This document shows positions 19,301 through 30,720 of a stretch of 64,000 bases of DNA, in pieces (positions within the stretch are counted from its first letter, which is position 1; each line of letters opens with the position of its first letter). The position numbers and the translations under genes are program-made. The notes beneath the pieces are model-generated. The model saw nothing but the letters and a program-made list of their open reading frames with translations, did no database searches and had not been told where the DNA came from. The stretch is from Prosapia bicincta (Eukaryota; Arthropoda; Insecta; Hemiptera; Cercopidae): the NCBI GenBank assembly GCA_036971475.1, contig JBAIZL010000006.1, forward strand, positions 13,160,205 through 13,224,204, read 5' to 3'.

Positions 19301-20073
19301 GTAATAACATTAAAATGACCCTTATACAGTATCAAATTAATTTTTTTACCTTCATTTTCTCCTTCGAAAAAAATATTACGTCCCTTGTTTCCGTACTCAT
19401 ATACTGTAATTTTATATTCACTGAGAAAGTTTTGAAATTGTTGTAACTCTTTTATTCCTGCACCTGTGTCTGATATCTGTACTTTAGCGTCAGTCATTAA
19501 CTGCTGTGCTTTTATAGTTTGTCTGTTTCGACGGTTTAGTCTTATTGCTGGATATTCGATATCTTTATCAACATTTGCTTTTGCAACTACAATTGAACAT
19601 GGCAAACAAAGAGAATCGGAATTTTTTATAACCACGATTCCCCTTCTCGTATGACATTCCTCGTCGAAATTGTTAAAAAATCCTGGTCTTATGTGCCCTC
19701 GTCCGCGTGGAACCCTTACTCTAGTACAGACAATCTCGAAAGTATCGGTTGAACTAAAACCAGGTGAATTAGATTGAATAATGCCTCCAAAAATCTGAAA
19801 TAACATATCAGAATTAACTTGAGAAGCCGGACGAAATGAAACATACCCCGGTTCTCGGTTTTTAAAATTCAAACTTGACAAGGTGAAACCGAGTTGATCT
19901 TGATCAGTCGTATTACTTTTCATTGAATCAATTATATCATTAAGTCCTTGTCTAATCCAGTCAATTTCATTTACATTAGTTGGTGGTAAATTGAATTTAA
20001 AAAGAAACCTAGTTCCATTAATACGATACTTTTTAATATACTTTTCCGTATTCGAAACAAGATATACAGCCAT
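16357..20073 (-). CDS. PolB: Protein-primed family B DNA polymerase
   Basis: The frame opens at 20283 (1308 aa). I choose the ATG at 20073 (about 1238 aa) because the first 70 residues come from a tandem-repeated AT-rich segment. Numbering from the longer frame: exonuclease motifs FFDLET (D460, E462), HNGQGFD (D537) and YSDVD (D666); polymerase motifs DICSLYP (882-888), KLMLNSFWGKFG (1065-1076) and YYDTDS (D1163, D1165), then VSGGPKTYGY and KVKG. Between N-terminal domain and exonuclease (about 336-442) lie many Cys/His pairs, probably zinc fingers. The insertion between motif A and B fits protein-primed enzymes (TPR2). In the family it replicates linear DNA from a terminal protein. The frame is intact, which supports a functional element. 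Confidence 0.95.
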   Translation of the reverse strand: MAVYLVSNTEKYIKKYRINGTRFLFKFNLPPTNVNEIDWIRQGLNDIIDSMKSNTTDQDQLGFTLSSLNFKNREPGYVSFRPASQVNSDMLFQIFGGIIQSNSPGFSSTDTFEIVCTRVRVPRGRGHIRPGFFNNFDEECHTRRGIVVIKNSDSLCLPCSIVVAKANVDKDIEYPAIRLNRRNRQTIKAQQLMTDAKVQISDTGAGIKELQQFQNFLSEYKITVYEYGNKGRNIFFEGENEGKKINLILYKGHFNVITSLTSAFACNYYCESCHTPFDHRTKHRCSVTCYLCKRSPPCTLKDNGIQCNECNRKFKNRDCFKYHLNDICNALKKCQSCDKMIFLSARSSPHVCGEIYCKTCKSYMSSSHFCYMKIDIRRPLNKNFLFIFFDLETRQDEPLDNSTNVHRTTLCVSQQYCYQCIDNNSCSVCRTNVFRNDPIDEFMSYVMNVRKSYKKVTVIAHNGQGFDFQFILKYVLEKTQFMPTLITRGTKIILMEIDNTKFIDSLNYMPMALSKLPKSFGLSSEKKKGYFPHLFNTLANQSYIGPIPPIELYCPDSMIDKKSYESFVRWHDEQVRNDYLFDFQKEIFEYCYSDVDILAQACIKFRSIFLSLCNVDPFLEAVTIASACNLAFRRKYLRPNTIGILPKRGYRLSNRHSKIALQWLTWVEDQRGIHIEHAGRGCERKIEGFMIDGYFEGEIFEFHGCYWHGCSKCFSNGRNEPLEEDPSDTLNNRLERTNVKRTKLLRHHRLVEMWECDFLRMKTENSSMSYLDTHPVLNMIPLNPRDAFYGGRTGNTKSYYACKVGETIQYIDICSLYPWVCKYGKFPIGHPSIHVGDRECRQRGMDTEGLLKCKILPPCDLYHPVLPIKLHDKLMFVLCRTCAQTLSEDCEHTAEERVLVGTWTMDEIRKAIEKGYTIIEMYEMWEYEIASFEKGNGLFVEYINQFLKIKQEASGYPDWCISEEERKKYVDDYFEHENIRLDSIEKNEGLRSLAKLMLNSFWGKFGQRENQTKTAIVRQPSELFKMLTSPSIQVNTIQEINEDVILVNWEFVENECDVVSSANVVIAAYTTAQARLKLYEYLDKLGRQVLYYDTDSVIYYHRPGMHMVDTGDYLGQMTNELSAYGQGSYITEFVSGGPKTYGYRVLATSTNSIETVCKVKGLTLNLCTIGLVNFASIKKMIISKDDFLEGPASRIRRTKDREVITVKESKNFKITGFKRKSEGKYDSFPYGYIKKKHD

Positions 20074-20489
20074 TTCAATAAAATAGTACTCACCAAAATA
20101 CAGCAAAGAAGAAATTAAAACTGTGTTTTTGGTTTCACTACCTTTTATAACTTTTTTCAGATTAGAATATTGTAAACAAGTCGTTAATGTTTTGTACAAA
20201 TTAGAATATTGAAAACAAGTCGCTAATGTTACATTTGAAAAACAACTTTGGAAATTTTGAGAGATTGTTAATAAACAAGTCAATTAAAATAATAATTAGG
20301 GAATTTTAAGAAGCAGTTAATATTACAATTAAAAACACATTAGGGAAGTTTGAAAGAGAAAAATAAATTTGTATTCTTGGAAAATTTGAAATGATCAAAA
20401 CAAATTAATTACATCTAGAAGGTTTAAATTTAACAAACAGAGAAATATTTAATCAGTTTGTATCGTAAACTGTAGAAGAGAGCATAAGC
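20074..20489. promoter_or_regulatory. Divergent promoter region between polB and the OB-like gene
   Basis: About 415 bp separate the divergent starts of polB and the 97-aa gene. It contains two adjacent copies of a ~40-bp unit (AGATTAGAATATTG-AAACAAGTCG-TAATGTT, about 20158-20232) and further partial echoes (GTTAATAAACAAGTC). Reiteration between divergent replication genes suggests early promoter elements (inference). Confidence 0.45.
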
Positions 20490-20783
20490 ATGTCAAATCT
20501 TATTGAAAAATTCAATTTGTCAACAAGTGTAGACACAGTGTCTATTCAATCATTTACGTTAGGGGAACCATACGTGATTAAAGAAGCAAGAATAGTAGAA
20601 GCGAAATACGGTCGTGCAATATTAGTAAAATTTATCAATAAGGGAGAAACTGTTCATGCCTTTCTACCAAAACGTTATAATAATTTATTTTCAAATGATC
20701 AAGATTTAGAAGCTATTATAGGAAAGAAGCTTTTTGTTAAATCTAAACAAGAACGAACAGTTGATTTGGAAATTAAAGAGTGA
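20490..20783 (+). CDS. Small OB-fold-like protein (97 aa)
   Basis: A 97-codon frame. The order 'GEPYVIKEARIVEAKYGRAILVKF ... HAFLPKRYNNLFSNDQDLEAI ... KLFVKSK' reads as a short beta-barrel and resembles small single-stranded-DNA-binding-like proteins common near insect Polinton polB genes (family impression, not checked). The 'AKYG..ILV' turn and 'FLP.RY' are the recognisable parts. It is divergent from polB across a shared promoter region, which fits a replication accessory role such as ssDNA binding. Basic C-terminal residues would suit nucleic acid contact. No catalytic motif is seen. Confidence 0.6.
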   Translation: MSNLIEKFNLSTSVDTVSIQSFTLGEPYVIKEARIVEAKYGRAILVKFINKGETVHAFLPKRYNNLFSNDQDLEAIIGKKLFVKSKQERTVDLEIKE

Positions 20784-22257
20784 AGAGAAATGACTGGATT
20801 GGGAGCTTTATCTAAACACTAATACAGTGAGTATTTTTTATTACTTACAAATATAGTATTTTGATATTATCTATACAAAATATGTAATGTAAAAACACTT
20901 TACTATTTCAACATGAAAATTTGTATAAATGAAATGATTTGCATAGTTTTTGAAAGAAAGTTTTTTATAATTTCAAACAATAGTATTTACTGTATAAATT
21001 TATTTAATTGAATACAATTGTATTTTCTGTCTGACTTCTTTTCTATGTATTGTATTTAAAATTAAAAATAATATTGTTTCGAATTAGTTTCACGTAGTGT
21101 GTAGTAGAATTGTTTGGGTTAATATCTTTAATTGAAAACAAATAATATGTGTTGCAATAATACACAAGTATAATTGAATTACTAGAGCTATAGTAACAAT
21201 GTCTTAAACCTAAAAACTGAAGTTTAAAAATTTAATTGTCATATCTTGAATAAGTTGTTCTCCTACAAATAATAATTCTGTGAAAGTTCAGAATTACGTA
21301 GTTTGTGAATAATAAGACTATTCTGATATTTTAATTTTTAAAGTTCAATTTCTTTAATTAAAAATAAATAATATTCTGATTGAATTACTAAAACTTTGGA
21401 GGTAATGCCTTAAAGTGTAAACTGAAGTTTATTATATTTATTTGTTTTTATTATCTTAAATTGTTATTTGTTCTTTCATTGAAATAAATGTAATGTAAAG
21501 AAAATGAAAGTTTTTTCTTTCATTTTAAAATGTAAAAAACATAAACTAAATATTGTGAATTTGATTCACATAATGCGTGAGCTATTTAATGAATGTTCAA
21601 ATGTAAATAATGAGTCTTTCTAATATTTTATTTATAAAGTTTGATTTATTTAATTAAAGATAAATAATACATAATCTAATTAAATTACTAAATTTAATTT
21701 ATAAACACTTTTATAAATTTATTTAATTTAAAACAATATTATTTTCTGTTTGACTTAATTTCTATGTATTGTATTTAAATGAAAAATATTGTTTCGAATT
21801 AGTTTTCACGTAATGTGTAGTAGAATTGTTTGTATTAATATCTTTAATGGAAAACAAATATTGTGTTGCCGTAATACATAAATATAATTGAATTACTAAA
21901 GCTATAGAAATATCCTAAAGTTTATTATATTTATTTGTTATAACATCTAAATTTGTAAAAAAGCTTTATACACAAATAATAATTCTTGTACATAATAGAC
22001 TCTTCTAATATTCTGTTTATAATTTTCAATCATTATACTTCTCCAATAATACATAAATATAATTCAATTACTAAAGCTATAGAAACAATGTCTTAAAGTT
22101 TATTATATTTATTTGTTATAACATCTAAATTTGTAAAAAAAAAGCTTTATACACAAATAATAATTCTAGTAACTAATAGACTCTTCTAATATTCTATTTA
22201 TAAAGTTCAATCATTAAACTTTGTAATAGAAGAAATATTCTTATTTTTTTTACAGAA
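20784..22257 (+). repeat. Reiterated AT-rich modules with a donor and an acceptor
   Basis: No gene is supported. The ~200-bp block starting near 20990 (TTTAATTGAATACAATTG, TTGTTTCGAATTAGTTTCAC) recurs at about 21720-21910. A second module, with TATTTGTTATAACATCTAAA and CTCTTCTAATATTCTATTTA, recurs at about 21910-22020 and 22100-22210. A donor-like ACA|GTGAGT lies at about 20826, and a strong polypyrimidine acceptor (TTTTTTTTACAG) ends just before the dUTPase ATG. This suggests an intron of ~1.4 kb placing dUTPase on a spliced message. Confidence 0.6.
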
Positions 22258-22704
22258 ATGGAGGAATGTTCTTCAAATGTCAAGTTAGGATACTTTATGT
22301 TATCAGAGTATGGATTTGCTCCACAAAGATGTTCACCTCTATCAGTAGGATATGATTTAAGAAGTGCATATTCAAGTGTTGTTCCACAAAATGGAAAACA
22401 ATTAATAAAAACTGACATTAGTATTAAACTACCTGATAAATGTTACGGAAGAATAGCACCTAGATCAGGATTAGCTGTAAATAATTTTATAACTGTAGGG
22501 GGTGGAGTAATAGATAAAGATTATACGGGAAATGTGTGCGTGTTGTTGTTTAATCATTCTAATACAGATTTTATTGTAAATAGGGGAGACAGAATTGCAC
22601 AATTGATATGTGAGAAAGCCTACTATCCTGAACTTTATGAAATGAAATGTGTAGATGTGACAGAGAGAAATTCAAAAGGTTTTGGATCAAGTGGAATTAA
22701 TTGA
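22258..22704 (+). CDS. dut: dUTPase (deoxyuridine triphosphatase)
   Basis: A 148-aa trimeric-type dUTPase with all five motifs: I GYDLRSA (31-37), II GRIAPRSG (64-71), III GGGVIDKDYTG (81-91), IV RGDRIAQLI (109-117) and V ERNSKGFGSSG (136-146). It hydrolyses dUTP to dUMP and pyrophosphate, keeping uracil out of viral DNA, which helps replication in non-dividing cells. Length is normal for the family. The ATG follows a splice acceptor by two bases, so the message is probably spliced. AATAAA-like signals follow the stop. dUTPase is an occasional accessory gene in large DNA viruses; it groups here with the polymerase and the OB-like gene as a replication set. Confidence 0.93.
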   Translation: MEECSSNVKLGYFMLSEYGFAPQRCSPLSVGYDLRSAYSSVVPQNGKQLIKTDISIKLPDKCYGRIAPRSGLAVNNFITVGGGVIDKDYTGNVCVLLFNHSNTDFIVNRGDRIAQLICEKAYYPELYEMKCVDVTERNSKGFGSSGIN

Positions 22705-23359
22705 ATTATTATAGCAACATACTCCATTATGTGTTTAGATAAATAAATAAAATTAAAATTAAATATTATTCATTTTCCTTATACTCCTATCTATTGTTTG
22801 AATTAACAACATTGAAACTAAGAACAATTTAAAGGTGTTTTCATGACTTTGATTCACATAATGCGTGAGTTATTTGGTGAATGTTGAGAATCACATACTT
22901 TGTAAATAACGGAATTTTCTAATATTCTATTTATAAAGTTTGATTTCTTTAATTAAAAATAAATATATAATAATACATAATATAATTGAATTACTAAAAC
23001 TTTGGAGATAATGTCTTAAGGTTAAAGCTGCAAGTTTATTATATTTATTTGTTATAACATCTAAATTTGTAAAAAGAAGCTTTATACACAAATAATAATT
23101 CTTGTAAATAATAGACTCTTCTAATATTCTATTTATAATTTTCAATCATTATACTGTTCCAATAATTCTACTAAAGCTATAGAAACAATGTCTTCAAGTT
23201 TATTATATTTATTTGTTATAACATCTAAATTTTAAAAAAAAGCTTTATACACAAATAATAATAATTCTTGTAAATAATATACTCTTCTAATATTCTATTT
23301 ATAAAAGTTCAATCATTATACCTGTACATTGTAATAGAAGAAGAAATATTTTTTTACAG
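22705..23359 (+). repeat. Further copies of the splice-acceptor module
   Basis: The module with TTATTTGTTATAACATCTAAA, AAGCTTTATACACAAATAAT and CTCTTCTAATATTCTATTTATA occurs at about 23035-23155 and 23200-23320. A partial copy lies near 22910. The last copy ends in a second polypyrimidine acceptor (TTTTTTTACAG) at about 23349-23359. The TIR holds a further diverged copy (about 23930-24060). A 72-codon minus-strand frame here is not protein-like. Confidence 0.65.
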
Positions 23360-23462
23360 AGTTTGATAGTCCTAAAGCCAAAGAGAAAGTAATGCTATAG
23401 ATGTATAAATAAGTTTGATAGACCTAAAGCCTAAGAGAAAGTAATCCTAGAGATGTATAAAT
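23360..23462 (+). promoter_or_regulatory. Tandem 52-bp unit with TATA boxes before the Cys-rich gene
   Basis: Two near-identical units (AGTTTGATAG-CCTAAAGCC...) at 23360-23411 and 23412-23462 each end in GATGTATAAAT, a good TATA box. The second TATA would start RNA near 23485, which favours translation from the ATG at 23491 rather than 23467. Confidence 0.5.
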
Positions 23463-23490
23463 ACTCGTGAAGATCTATAACCGTATCACT

Positions 23491-23784
23491 ATGTTGGCAG
23501 CTCACGAAGACATCGAAATACTTTTAGCTAACCCTAAGCTATGTACGTGTGGGAAAACCTTGGCTCATTATTACATCATGGAAGCAACGTCTTTAATGGA
23601 GAGGCATGGTTTGGCAGAGTACGATACAACAAGACAGCATTACACGGCTTGTCCATGGTCAGTTTACACATCTTGCGATGTACCAGATACGTGTGTTTGT
23701 GTTATTTTTAAAAATCTAATCCGAAAAGTGTACATGTGTTTAGAAGGAAATGATAATTTTGGGTTGAATAATGTATGTATTTAA
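23491..23784 (+). CDS. Small Cys/His-rich protein of unknown function (~97 aa)
   Basis: The frame extends upstream to 23467 (105 aa), but the TATA box position favours MLAAHEDIE at 23491. The protein has a CTCGKTLAHYY segment, a H-Y-T-A-C-P-W stretch and several further cysteines (CDVPDTCVC). This spacing suggests one zinc-binding module. It superficially recalls a BIR remnant (Cys-x-Cys ... His ... Cys-Pro-Trp) but lacks the standard CxxC and DxxxEH pattern, so I do not call it one. It is the last rightward gene before the right terminal repeat, preceded by a duplicated TATA unit and a splice acceptor. An AATAAAG signal follows. No function is assigned. Confidence 0.55.
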   Translation: MLAAHEDIEILLANPKLCTCGKTLAHYYIMEATSLMERHGLAEYDTTRQHYTACPWSVYTSCDVPDTCVCVIFKNLIRKVYMCLEGNDNFGLNNVCI

Positions 23785-23920
23785 TTTTGTTTCAATAACA
23801 GAGAAATTCAAAAGATTAATAAACTGATTTACTAAATTGAACATTCTGTATTATGTGTTTGGAAAAATAAAGAAAATTAAAATTAAAGAAGTAATGATTC
23901 TTGTACTCCTACCACTAAAC

Positions 23921-24540
23921 ATATATTTATTTGTTATAATATCTTAAATTGTAAAGAAGCTGATTTATACAAATCTTAATTCTGCGAAAGTTCACTATTA
24001 CGTTGATTGTAAATTATAGACTCTTCTAATATTCTGTTTATAGAGTTCAATCATTATACTTATAAATATCCAGCAGAAAACTAACCATTCATATTTTTTA
24101 ACAAGTAAATAAAGTGCGAAATGTTCTAATATTTACGTTTTGATCGAAGGAAATTTTTTTTGTTAACAAGTAAATATTGCTGCGCACTGTTATAGACATT
24201 CTACACTTATTCAAAACGAAACAACTTCGGGCCTATTATTATATAGATGCAACAGAAGCTACTTTCTCAATCGACCGTGGTGGCCGAGAGGATAGCGGCG
24301 TCGGTGCCTTGAACACTGACATTCGGGTTTCGAATACGACACAGATACAAAGATTTTTCAGAATAAAATAAATTAAAACGTCCACTCCCGTCGTTCCCTT
24401 GGCATTCGTATAGATCAAACCCGTCCACTCCCGTCGTTCCCTTGGCATCAAACCCCCCTGTTCCTGTGGGATACATGACCTCGCTCCAGAACCGCCTGGA
24501 GAATGGGTTTTTCCTGAATTATACGGCAGCCATCTCTACT
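23921..24540 (-). repeat. Polinton right terminal inverted repeat (~620 bp)
   Basis: Reverse complement of 2627-3247 with only scattered differences (for example GCATTCGTATAG against GGATGCCAAG-side copies). The tip reads ...GCAGCCATCTCTACTT. The inner boundary near 23921 is where similarity to the left copy stops. Confidence 0.92.
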
Positions 24541-24545
24541 TATAA
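24541..24545. repeat. Candidate target-site duplication, right copy (TATAA)
   Basis: TATAA follows the right repeat tip and matches 2622-2626. See the left copy for the one-base ambiguity. Confidence 0.5.
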
Positions 24546-24650
24546 ATATAAACATAAAAGTGGGCAGGTCAAATAAAATGGAAAATACAACTTTTGGTTT
24601 ACGTAAAAAAAGACAATCATATTAACCAGATAAACCAGATATATAAACCA

Positions 24651-25654
<1,004 letters not shown>

Positions 25655-26169
25655 CAGCATTTCATTTTGCAACCATATGGCAGCCACTTGAAAGAGTGGA
25701 GTATAAATGTTTTTCGTCGTGTATAATTTATTTCTAATAAGCATGATACTACTCCATGTACTTTAATTTTATAAAATCTTAAAAATACAAAATTGACTGA
25801 AGTACTATCAATACGGCAGCATTTCATTTAGGCATCAATATGGCAGCCAGTGTATATTTTCGTTCAGTCTAATAACAATATGGCAGCCGGTGTGTATATT
25901 ATTCCCACGCTACTAACGATACGAGAACCAACAGTGTTGCCACTATGGTGCGACTGTCTTACTAGTCAAATGTTTAGATTGTAAGACACTGTGTGTGTGT
26001 AATCACGGTGAAAACATAAACATTAGAATGTCCCTTCTTCATTTCAGCTGGCCAATTATTTACTCAAATCACATAAGTCCTGGTTGTTAGTTTTCATAAA
26101 CGTGTACAACTATCGAAAGCGGACGGGGATACAAGTGTGTGCCTCTACAGGAGTAGCTAAAGGATCAAA

Positions 26170-28760
26170 TAGGGTAAAATATCAGAACCCAAAAAAAGCT
26201 AGGAAATAATCAATTGGGGTGTTGTAAAGGATGCTGAGTCCACTACTGTGAACAAAATTAAACGGGGATGAACGGGTGCGGCTCTATCCCCGGATGGGGA
26301 TAAATAGGTGATCCTCATCCTCATCATTGGAAGTAGCAAATGATGAATTGGAGTATAAATGTGAGAAGGCAAAACAAAGCTAGAATAAAATCAATCGTAG
26401 AGTTTTGGAGGTGGCTGAGTTCAATATCGTCTTCCATATTAATCGAGAATGCACGGATGTGGCTCTATGGGAGTAGAAAAGGTGTGAATTGGGGTACAAT
26501 TGTCAGAAGGCAAAAAAACAATTGACAATGATCATTCGGGTGGGTTTTAATGGTGCTGAGTCTTTCACCGTTATCGAACGTCAATGGGGATACACGGGTG
26601 ACCCTCTATGGGAGTAGCAAATGATGAATTGGGGTATAATTGTGAGAAAGCAAAAAAAAACTAGAAAATGATCAAACGTAGTGCTTTGGAGGGTGCTGAG
26701 TCTAATACCGCCTACAATATTAAACGGGAATGCTCAGTTGTTGCTCTACGAGAGTAGGAAATTGGTAAATTGGGGTAATATTCTCAGAAGGCAAAAAAAA
26801 TATATAAAATGATCACTCGGGAGGTTTTGGAGGGTGCTGTGTCTTGTACCGTTATCGAACCTCAATGGGGATCCACGGGTGATCCTCTATGGGATTAGCA
26901 AATGATGAATTGGAGTATAAATGTGAGAAGGCAAAACAAAGCTAGAATACGATAAAACATAGTGTTTTGGTGGTGGCTGAGTTCAATACCGTATTCCATA
27001 TTAATCGGGAATGCACGGATGTGGCTCTACGGGAGTAGAAAAGGGGTGAATTGGGGTACAATTGTCAGAAGGCAAAAAGACAATTGAGAATGATCATTAC
27101 GGTGGGTTTTAATGGTGCTGAGTCTTTCACCGTTATCGAACGTCAATGAGGATACACGGGTGACCCTCTATGGGAGTAGCAAATGATGAATTGGGGTATA
27201 ATTAAGAGAAAGCAAAAACAAACTAGAAAATGATCAAACGCAGTGTTTTGGAGGATGCTGAGTCCAATACCGCCTACAATATTAAACGGGAATGCTCAGT
27301 TGTTGCTCTACGAGAGTAGGAAATTGGTAAATTCGGGTAATATTGTCAGAAGGCAAAAAACATTTTTAAATGATCACTCGGGAGGCTTTGGAGTGTGCTG
27401 TGTCTTGTACCGTTATCGAACGTCAATGGAGATGCACGGGTGATCCTCTATGGGAGTAGCAAATGATGAATTGGAGTATAATTGTGACAAGGCAAAACAA
27501 AGCTAGAATATCATAAATCGTAGTGTTTTGGATTGTGCTCAGTAGAATACCGTCTTCAATAGTATATGGTAATACATGGGCGTGGCTCTACGGGAGTAGA
27601 AAGAGTGAATTAGGGTAAATTGTCAGAAGACAATAAAGCATTGGAAAGTGATCATTTGGGTGAGTTTTAATGGTGTTGAGTCGTTTACCGTAATCGAACG
27701 TCAATCTGAATACACGGGTGATCCTCTATGGGATTAGCAAATGATGAATTAGGGGTATAATTTTGAGAAGGCAAAAAAAAACTAGAAAATGATCAATCGG
27801 AGTGTTTTGGAGGGTGCTGATTCCAACACCATCTACAATAATAAACGGGGATACACGGGTGTGGCTCTACGGGAGTAGAAAATTGTTAAATTGGGGTAAA
27901 ATTGTCAGACGGCAAAAAAATATATATATATAATGATCACTCGGGACCAGGAATATATCGAACGTCAATGGGGATATAAGGGTAATCCTCTATGGGATTA
28001 GCAAAGGATGAATTGGAGTATAGACCTAATTGTGAGAAGGCAAAATAAAAGCTAGAAAAAGATCATTCGTAGCGTTTTTTGAGGGTGCTGAGTCCAATAC
28101 CGTCTACAATAATAATAAGGATGCACGGGTGTTTCTCTACGAGGGTACAAAATTGGTAAATTGGGGTAAATTCTCAGAAGGCAACAACAACAACAAAAAA
28201 TAGAAAATGATCAAGCGAGAAGTTTTGGAGGGTACTAAGTCCAATACCGTCATTAATATTATACGGGGATGCACGGGTGTGACTCTACGGAATTAGAAAA
28301 GGGATGAATTGGGGTTAAATTGTCAGAAGGGAAAAAAAGAATAGAAAATGATCACTCGGGGGGTTTTATTGGTGCTGAGTCTTGTACCGTTACCGAGCGT
28401 CAATGGGCATACAAGGATGATCCTCTATGGGAGTAGCAAATGATAAATTTGAGTTTAAATGTGAGAAGGCAAAACAAAGCTAGAAAATGATCAATCGTAG
28501 TGTTTTGGAAGGTGCTTAGTCCAATACCGTCTTCAATATTAAAACGGGGATACAAAGGTGTGCCTCTACGGGACTAGAAAAAGTATGATTTGGTGTAGCA
28601 TTAGCAGAAGACAAATTAACAAGAAAAAATGATCACTCGGGTGTTTTTAATGTTGTTGTCTTATACAGTTATCGAACGTCAATGGCGATGCACGGGTCAT
28701 GTTCTATGCTAGTAGCAACTGGTGAATTAGGGTAAAAATTTCAGAAGGTAAAATAATGGT
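26170..28760 (+). repeat. Left minisatellite array: ~18 monomers of ~140 bp, 4-mer higher order
   Basis: Each monomer has landmarks GTGCTGAGTCCAATACCGT, GGGGATGCACGGGTGT, CTCTACGGGAGTAG and CAGAAGGCAAAA. Anchors at GCTGAGT lie about 138-147 bp apart (26412, 26558, 26695, 26838, 26975, 27117, 27257, 27396, 27536 ...). Four monomer types recur in order, for example near-identical segments at about 26370 and 26925 and 27485, giving a ~560-bp higher-order period. One monomer near 27945 is truncated. Not coding. Confidence 0.9.
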
Positions 28761-30454
28761 AGAATATTATGACTTGTAAAGTGAAAGATTCCATCAAATA
28801 AGATTTTATTTTGGTTTTTTTATCTTTTAGAGGGAATGAACTAGCTGAAGTAAATAGATACTATCATGAAGTAACTATTATGGTCCCTGTCATACGATTA
28901 AAACTGATAATACTGAATGATGTGGTCATCCTTCAGAGATCGAAAATAAACATTACACAAACACGTTCATGACGGGTTCGATCCCAGGCGCTAATTGGTC
29001 ACGTGTTACAATGTGAAATTTATACCGACATTTCTCCATCTACTTTCAACATACAACCACACGGGACATCTCTTTACAATCAGTTTCGTTTCGGCTACAA
29101 TAGTACATAGTTGTCTTAGAAATTGTCACATTGATTGTTACAATTCTATTATTTGTTGTTATTTTTAATATGAATTAACGAAATTAAACTTAACAAATTT
29201 ATTGTTTTTAATAAAAACAAATGTCCACAAATAAATTTAAACCCTCAATTTAAGTCATTTTTTCTATTTAGGCTAGTACACACGCCACTGTCTTATAAAA
29301 GGTATTACTCTCTTTGACGTATGTTTGGAAAAAAAGGGAGACACTTGCTAAATCTATGCCTTACGGGTCGCGTTCCTCGTGTCGGGTTCTTCCAGGTCAT
29401 TGGAAAAAATTAAAATTAATAAATCCACCGCCGCTAGGTTGCTATTTTAAAATTTCCCCGCCCAATTGAAGGTGTTCAGTGCTCTGTCGAGTTTTAGAAA
29501 TAGCTCTCCAGTTCTGTCAGTAAACATAGTGTCATGGTAACAAAAATACGGGAGTGCATGTAGACGATTGTATTGTGAATCAGCAGGTTAGGTGTAGACC
29601 GGTATCCATCGATCATCTGGATTGATTACATGTTTTCAAAGCCCTCAATAGATCTGCAACTAAATGAACGGTTTCATCTTTAACAATATTCAACCTAGAT
29701 TTCCAAGCGTGCACTGCACGGAATAAAGTCCAAGCACGAATTCAATTTTTTTCTTCTGAATTTCTCATTTAATTATCAGTATTAGAGTTAGTACACTAAC
29801 GTCTCCTATATCCTTACTTTACGAAAATACATTTATTCTCATTTAATTTATTTTATCTCATTGAGCTTTCTGCCACAATTTTTAAATTCTATTTCTTTCG
29901 TGTTACAATCTTTTAAGAGTTTTTGCAGTTTAAGAACGATTTTGCAGAATTTTTAGACTAATACATCGAATTTTCTTCAACATTTCTTCTTCAGTGTATT
30001 AAAAAAATGAAAACTTTAATAAGTTTTTACTGCTTGTAAAAAAATGATAAAGGATAAGTAAAGGGTTGGCATAAAGTTTATTTACAGTAAGTTTTTAAAG
30101 TTAGGCCTATAGTAGAAAAACAACAAATATTGTATCACCTTTACCTCAGGTAGGTAACCAGAAAAATCTACCTATATTGTACATTGTAAATAAAAGAAGG
30201 CTTTTATTTGGTCGAATCCATCTAATGTTAATTTCTTGTTCACGTAGGCCCATAGAACACATCTATATTTTATAGGTTCAAACGAGCACAAATTACCATT
30301 TTCGGATAAAAAAATTAAACATTGAAATAATAGTATTTCTGTACTTATCAAATGTAACAAAAAAAACTGTTTTATTTTTCTGTGAGCATATGCTTTAAAA
30401 GGGTGCATATAGTATTCTAACAAGTAGTAAAATTTTCACGAAGATATGACATTT

Positions 30455-30720
30455 TAGTGCCAATACCAATCAGTATAAACATTTCACTAAGATAAGGGCA
30501 AAACATTTCAAGGATTCATGTAACATAGGTGGTTTTGTGCCAATAAAACTAGAGTGCAGTTCAGGCGGTTTAGGCAATGGTAAATATACTTCTTTACTTC
30601 TAGATCTCTAAAGAATATAATATTATGTAAGGATATAGTTCTTCCCAATGTATATTGCATTGTAGCTAGGCATCAGGGTGAAAAACGATTTCGGTAAGCA
30701 ATGTAATACATCTATTTTAT
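30455..30720 (+). repeat. Inverted duplicate, plus-strand copy (partner 32085-32370)
   Basis: Shared landmarks are AAAACTAGAG-GCAGTTCAGGCGG, GATATAGTTCTTCCCAATG and GGTAAGCAATGTAAT. In the partner the same text reads on the minus strand. The copies differ by scattered substitutions and small indels. Both contain GT-AG-like splice motifs, so they may derive from an exon-intron piece of one gene. Confidence 0.8.

Larger units (their letters stand above)
2627..24540. mobile_element. Complete Polinton/Maverick (adintovirus-like) provirus
   Basis: A 21.9-kb unit bounded by ~620-bp inverted repeats whose tips read AAGTAGAGATGGCTGCC. It encodes the full hallmark set: protein-primed PolB, retroviral-type integrase, FtsK/HerA-type packaging ATPase, adenain-like protease, and double- and single-jelly-roll capsid proteins. 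Accessory genes are a PLA2-domain virion protein, fibre-like repeat protein, BIR-RING protein, dUTPase, an OB-like protein and several unknowns. Core genes from 8796 to 20073 run leftward; at the right end genes run rightward. All six hallmark frames are open, which suggests recent insertion. One accessory gene (6474-6814) appears frameshifted. Known of the family: such elements behave as transposons and probably as virions. Inferred here: it may still be, or recently was, mobile. Confidence 0.95.

Noticed and set aside
23491..23784. Second BIR domain
   Set aside because: The Cys/His order only loosely recalls BIR; the CxxC and DxxxEH signatures are absent.
28960..29010. tRNA-like B-box (GGTTCGATCCC)
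   Set aside because: No matching A box, acceptor stem or cloverleaf could be found around it.
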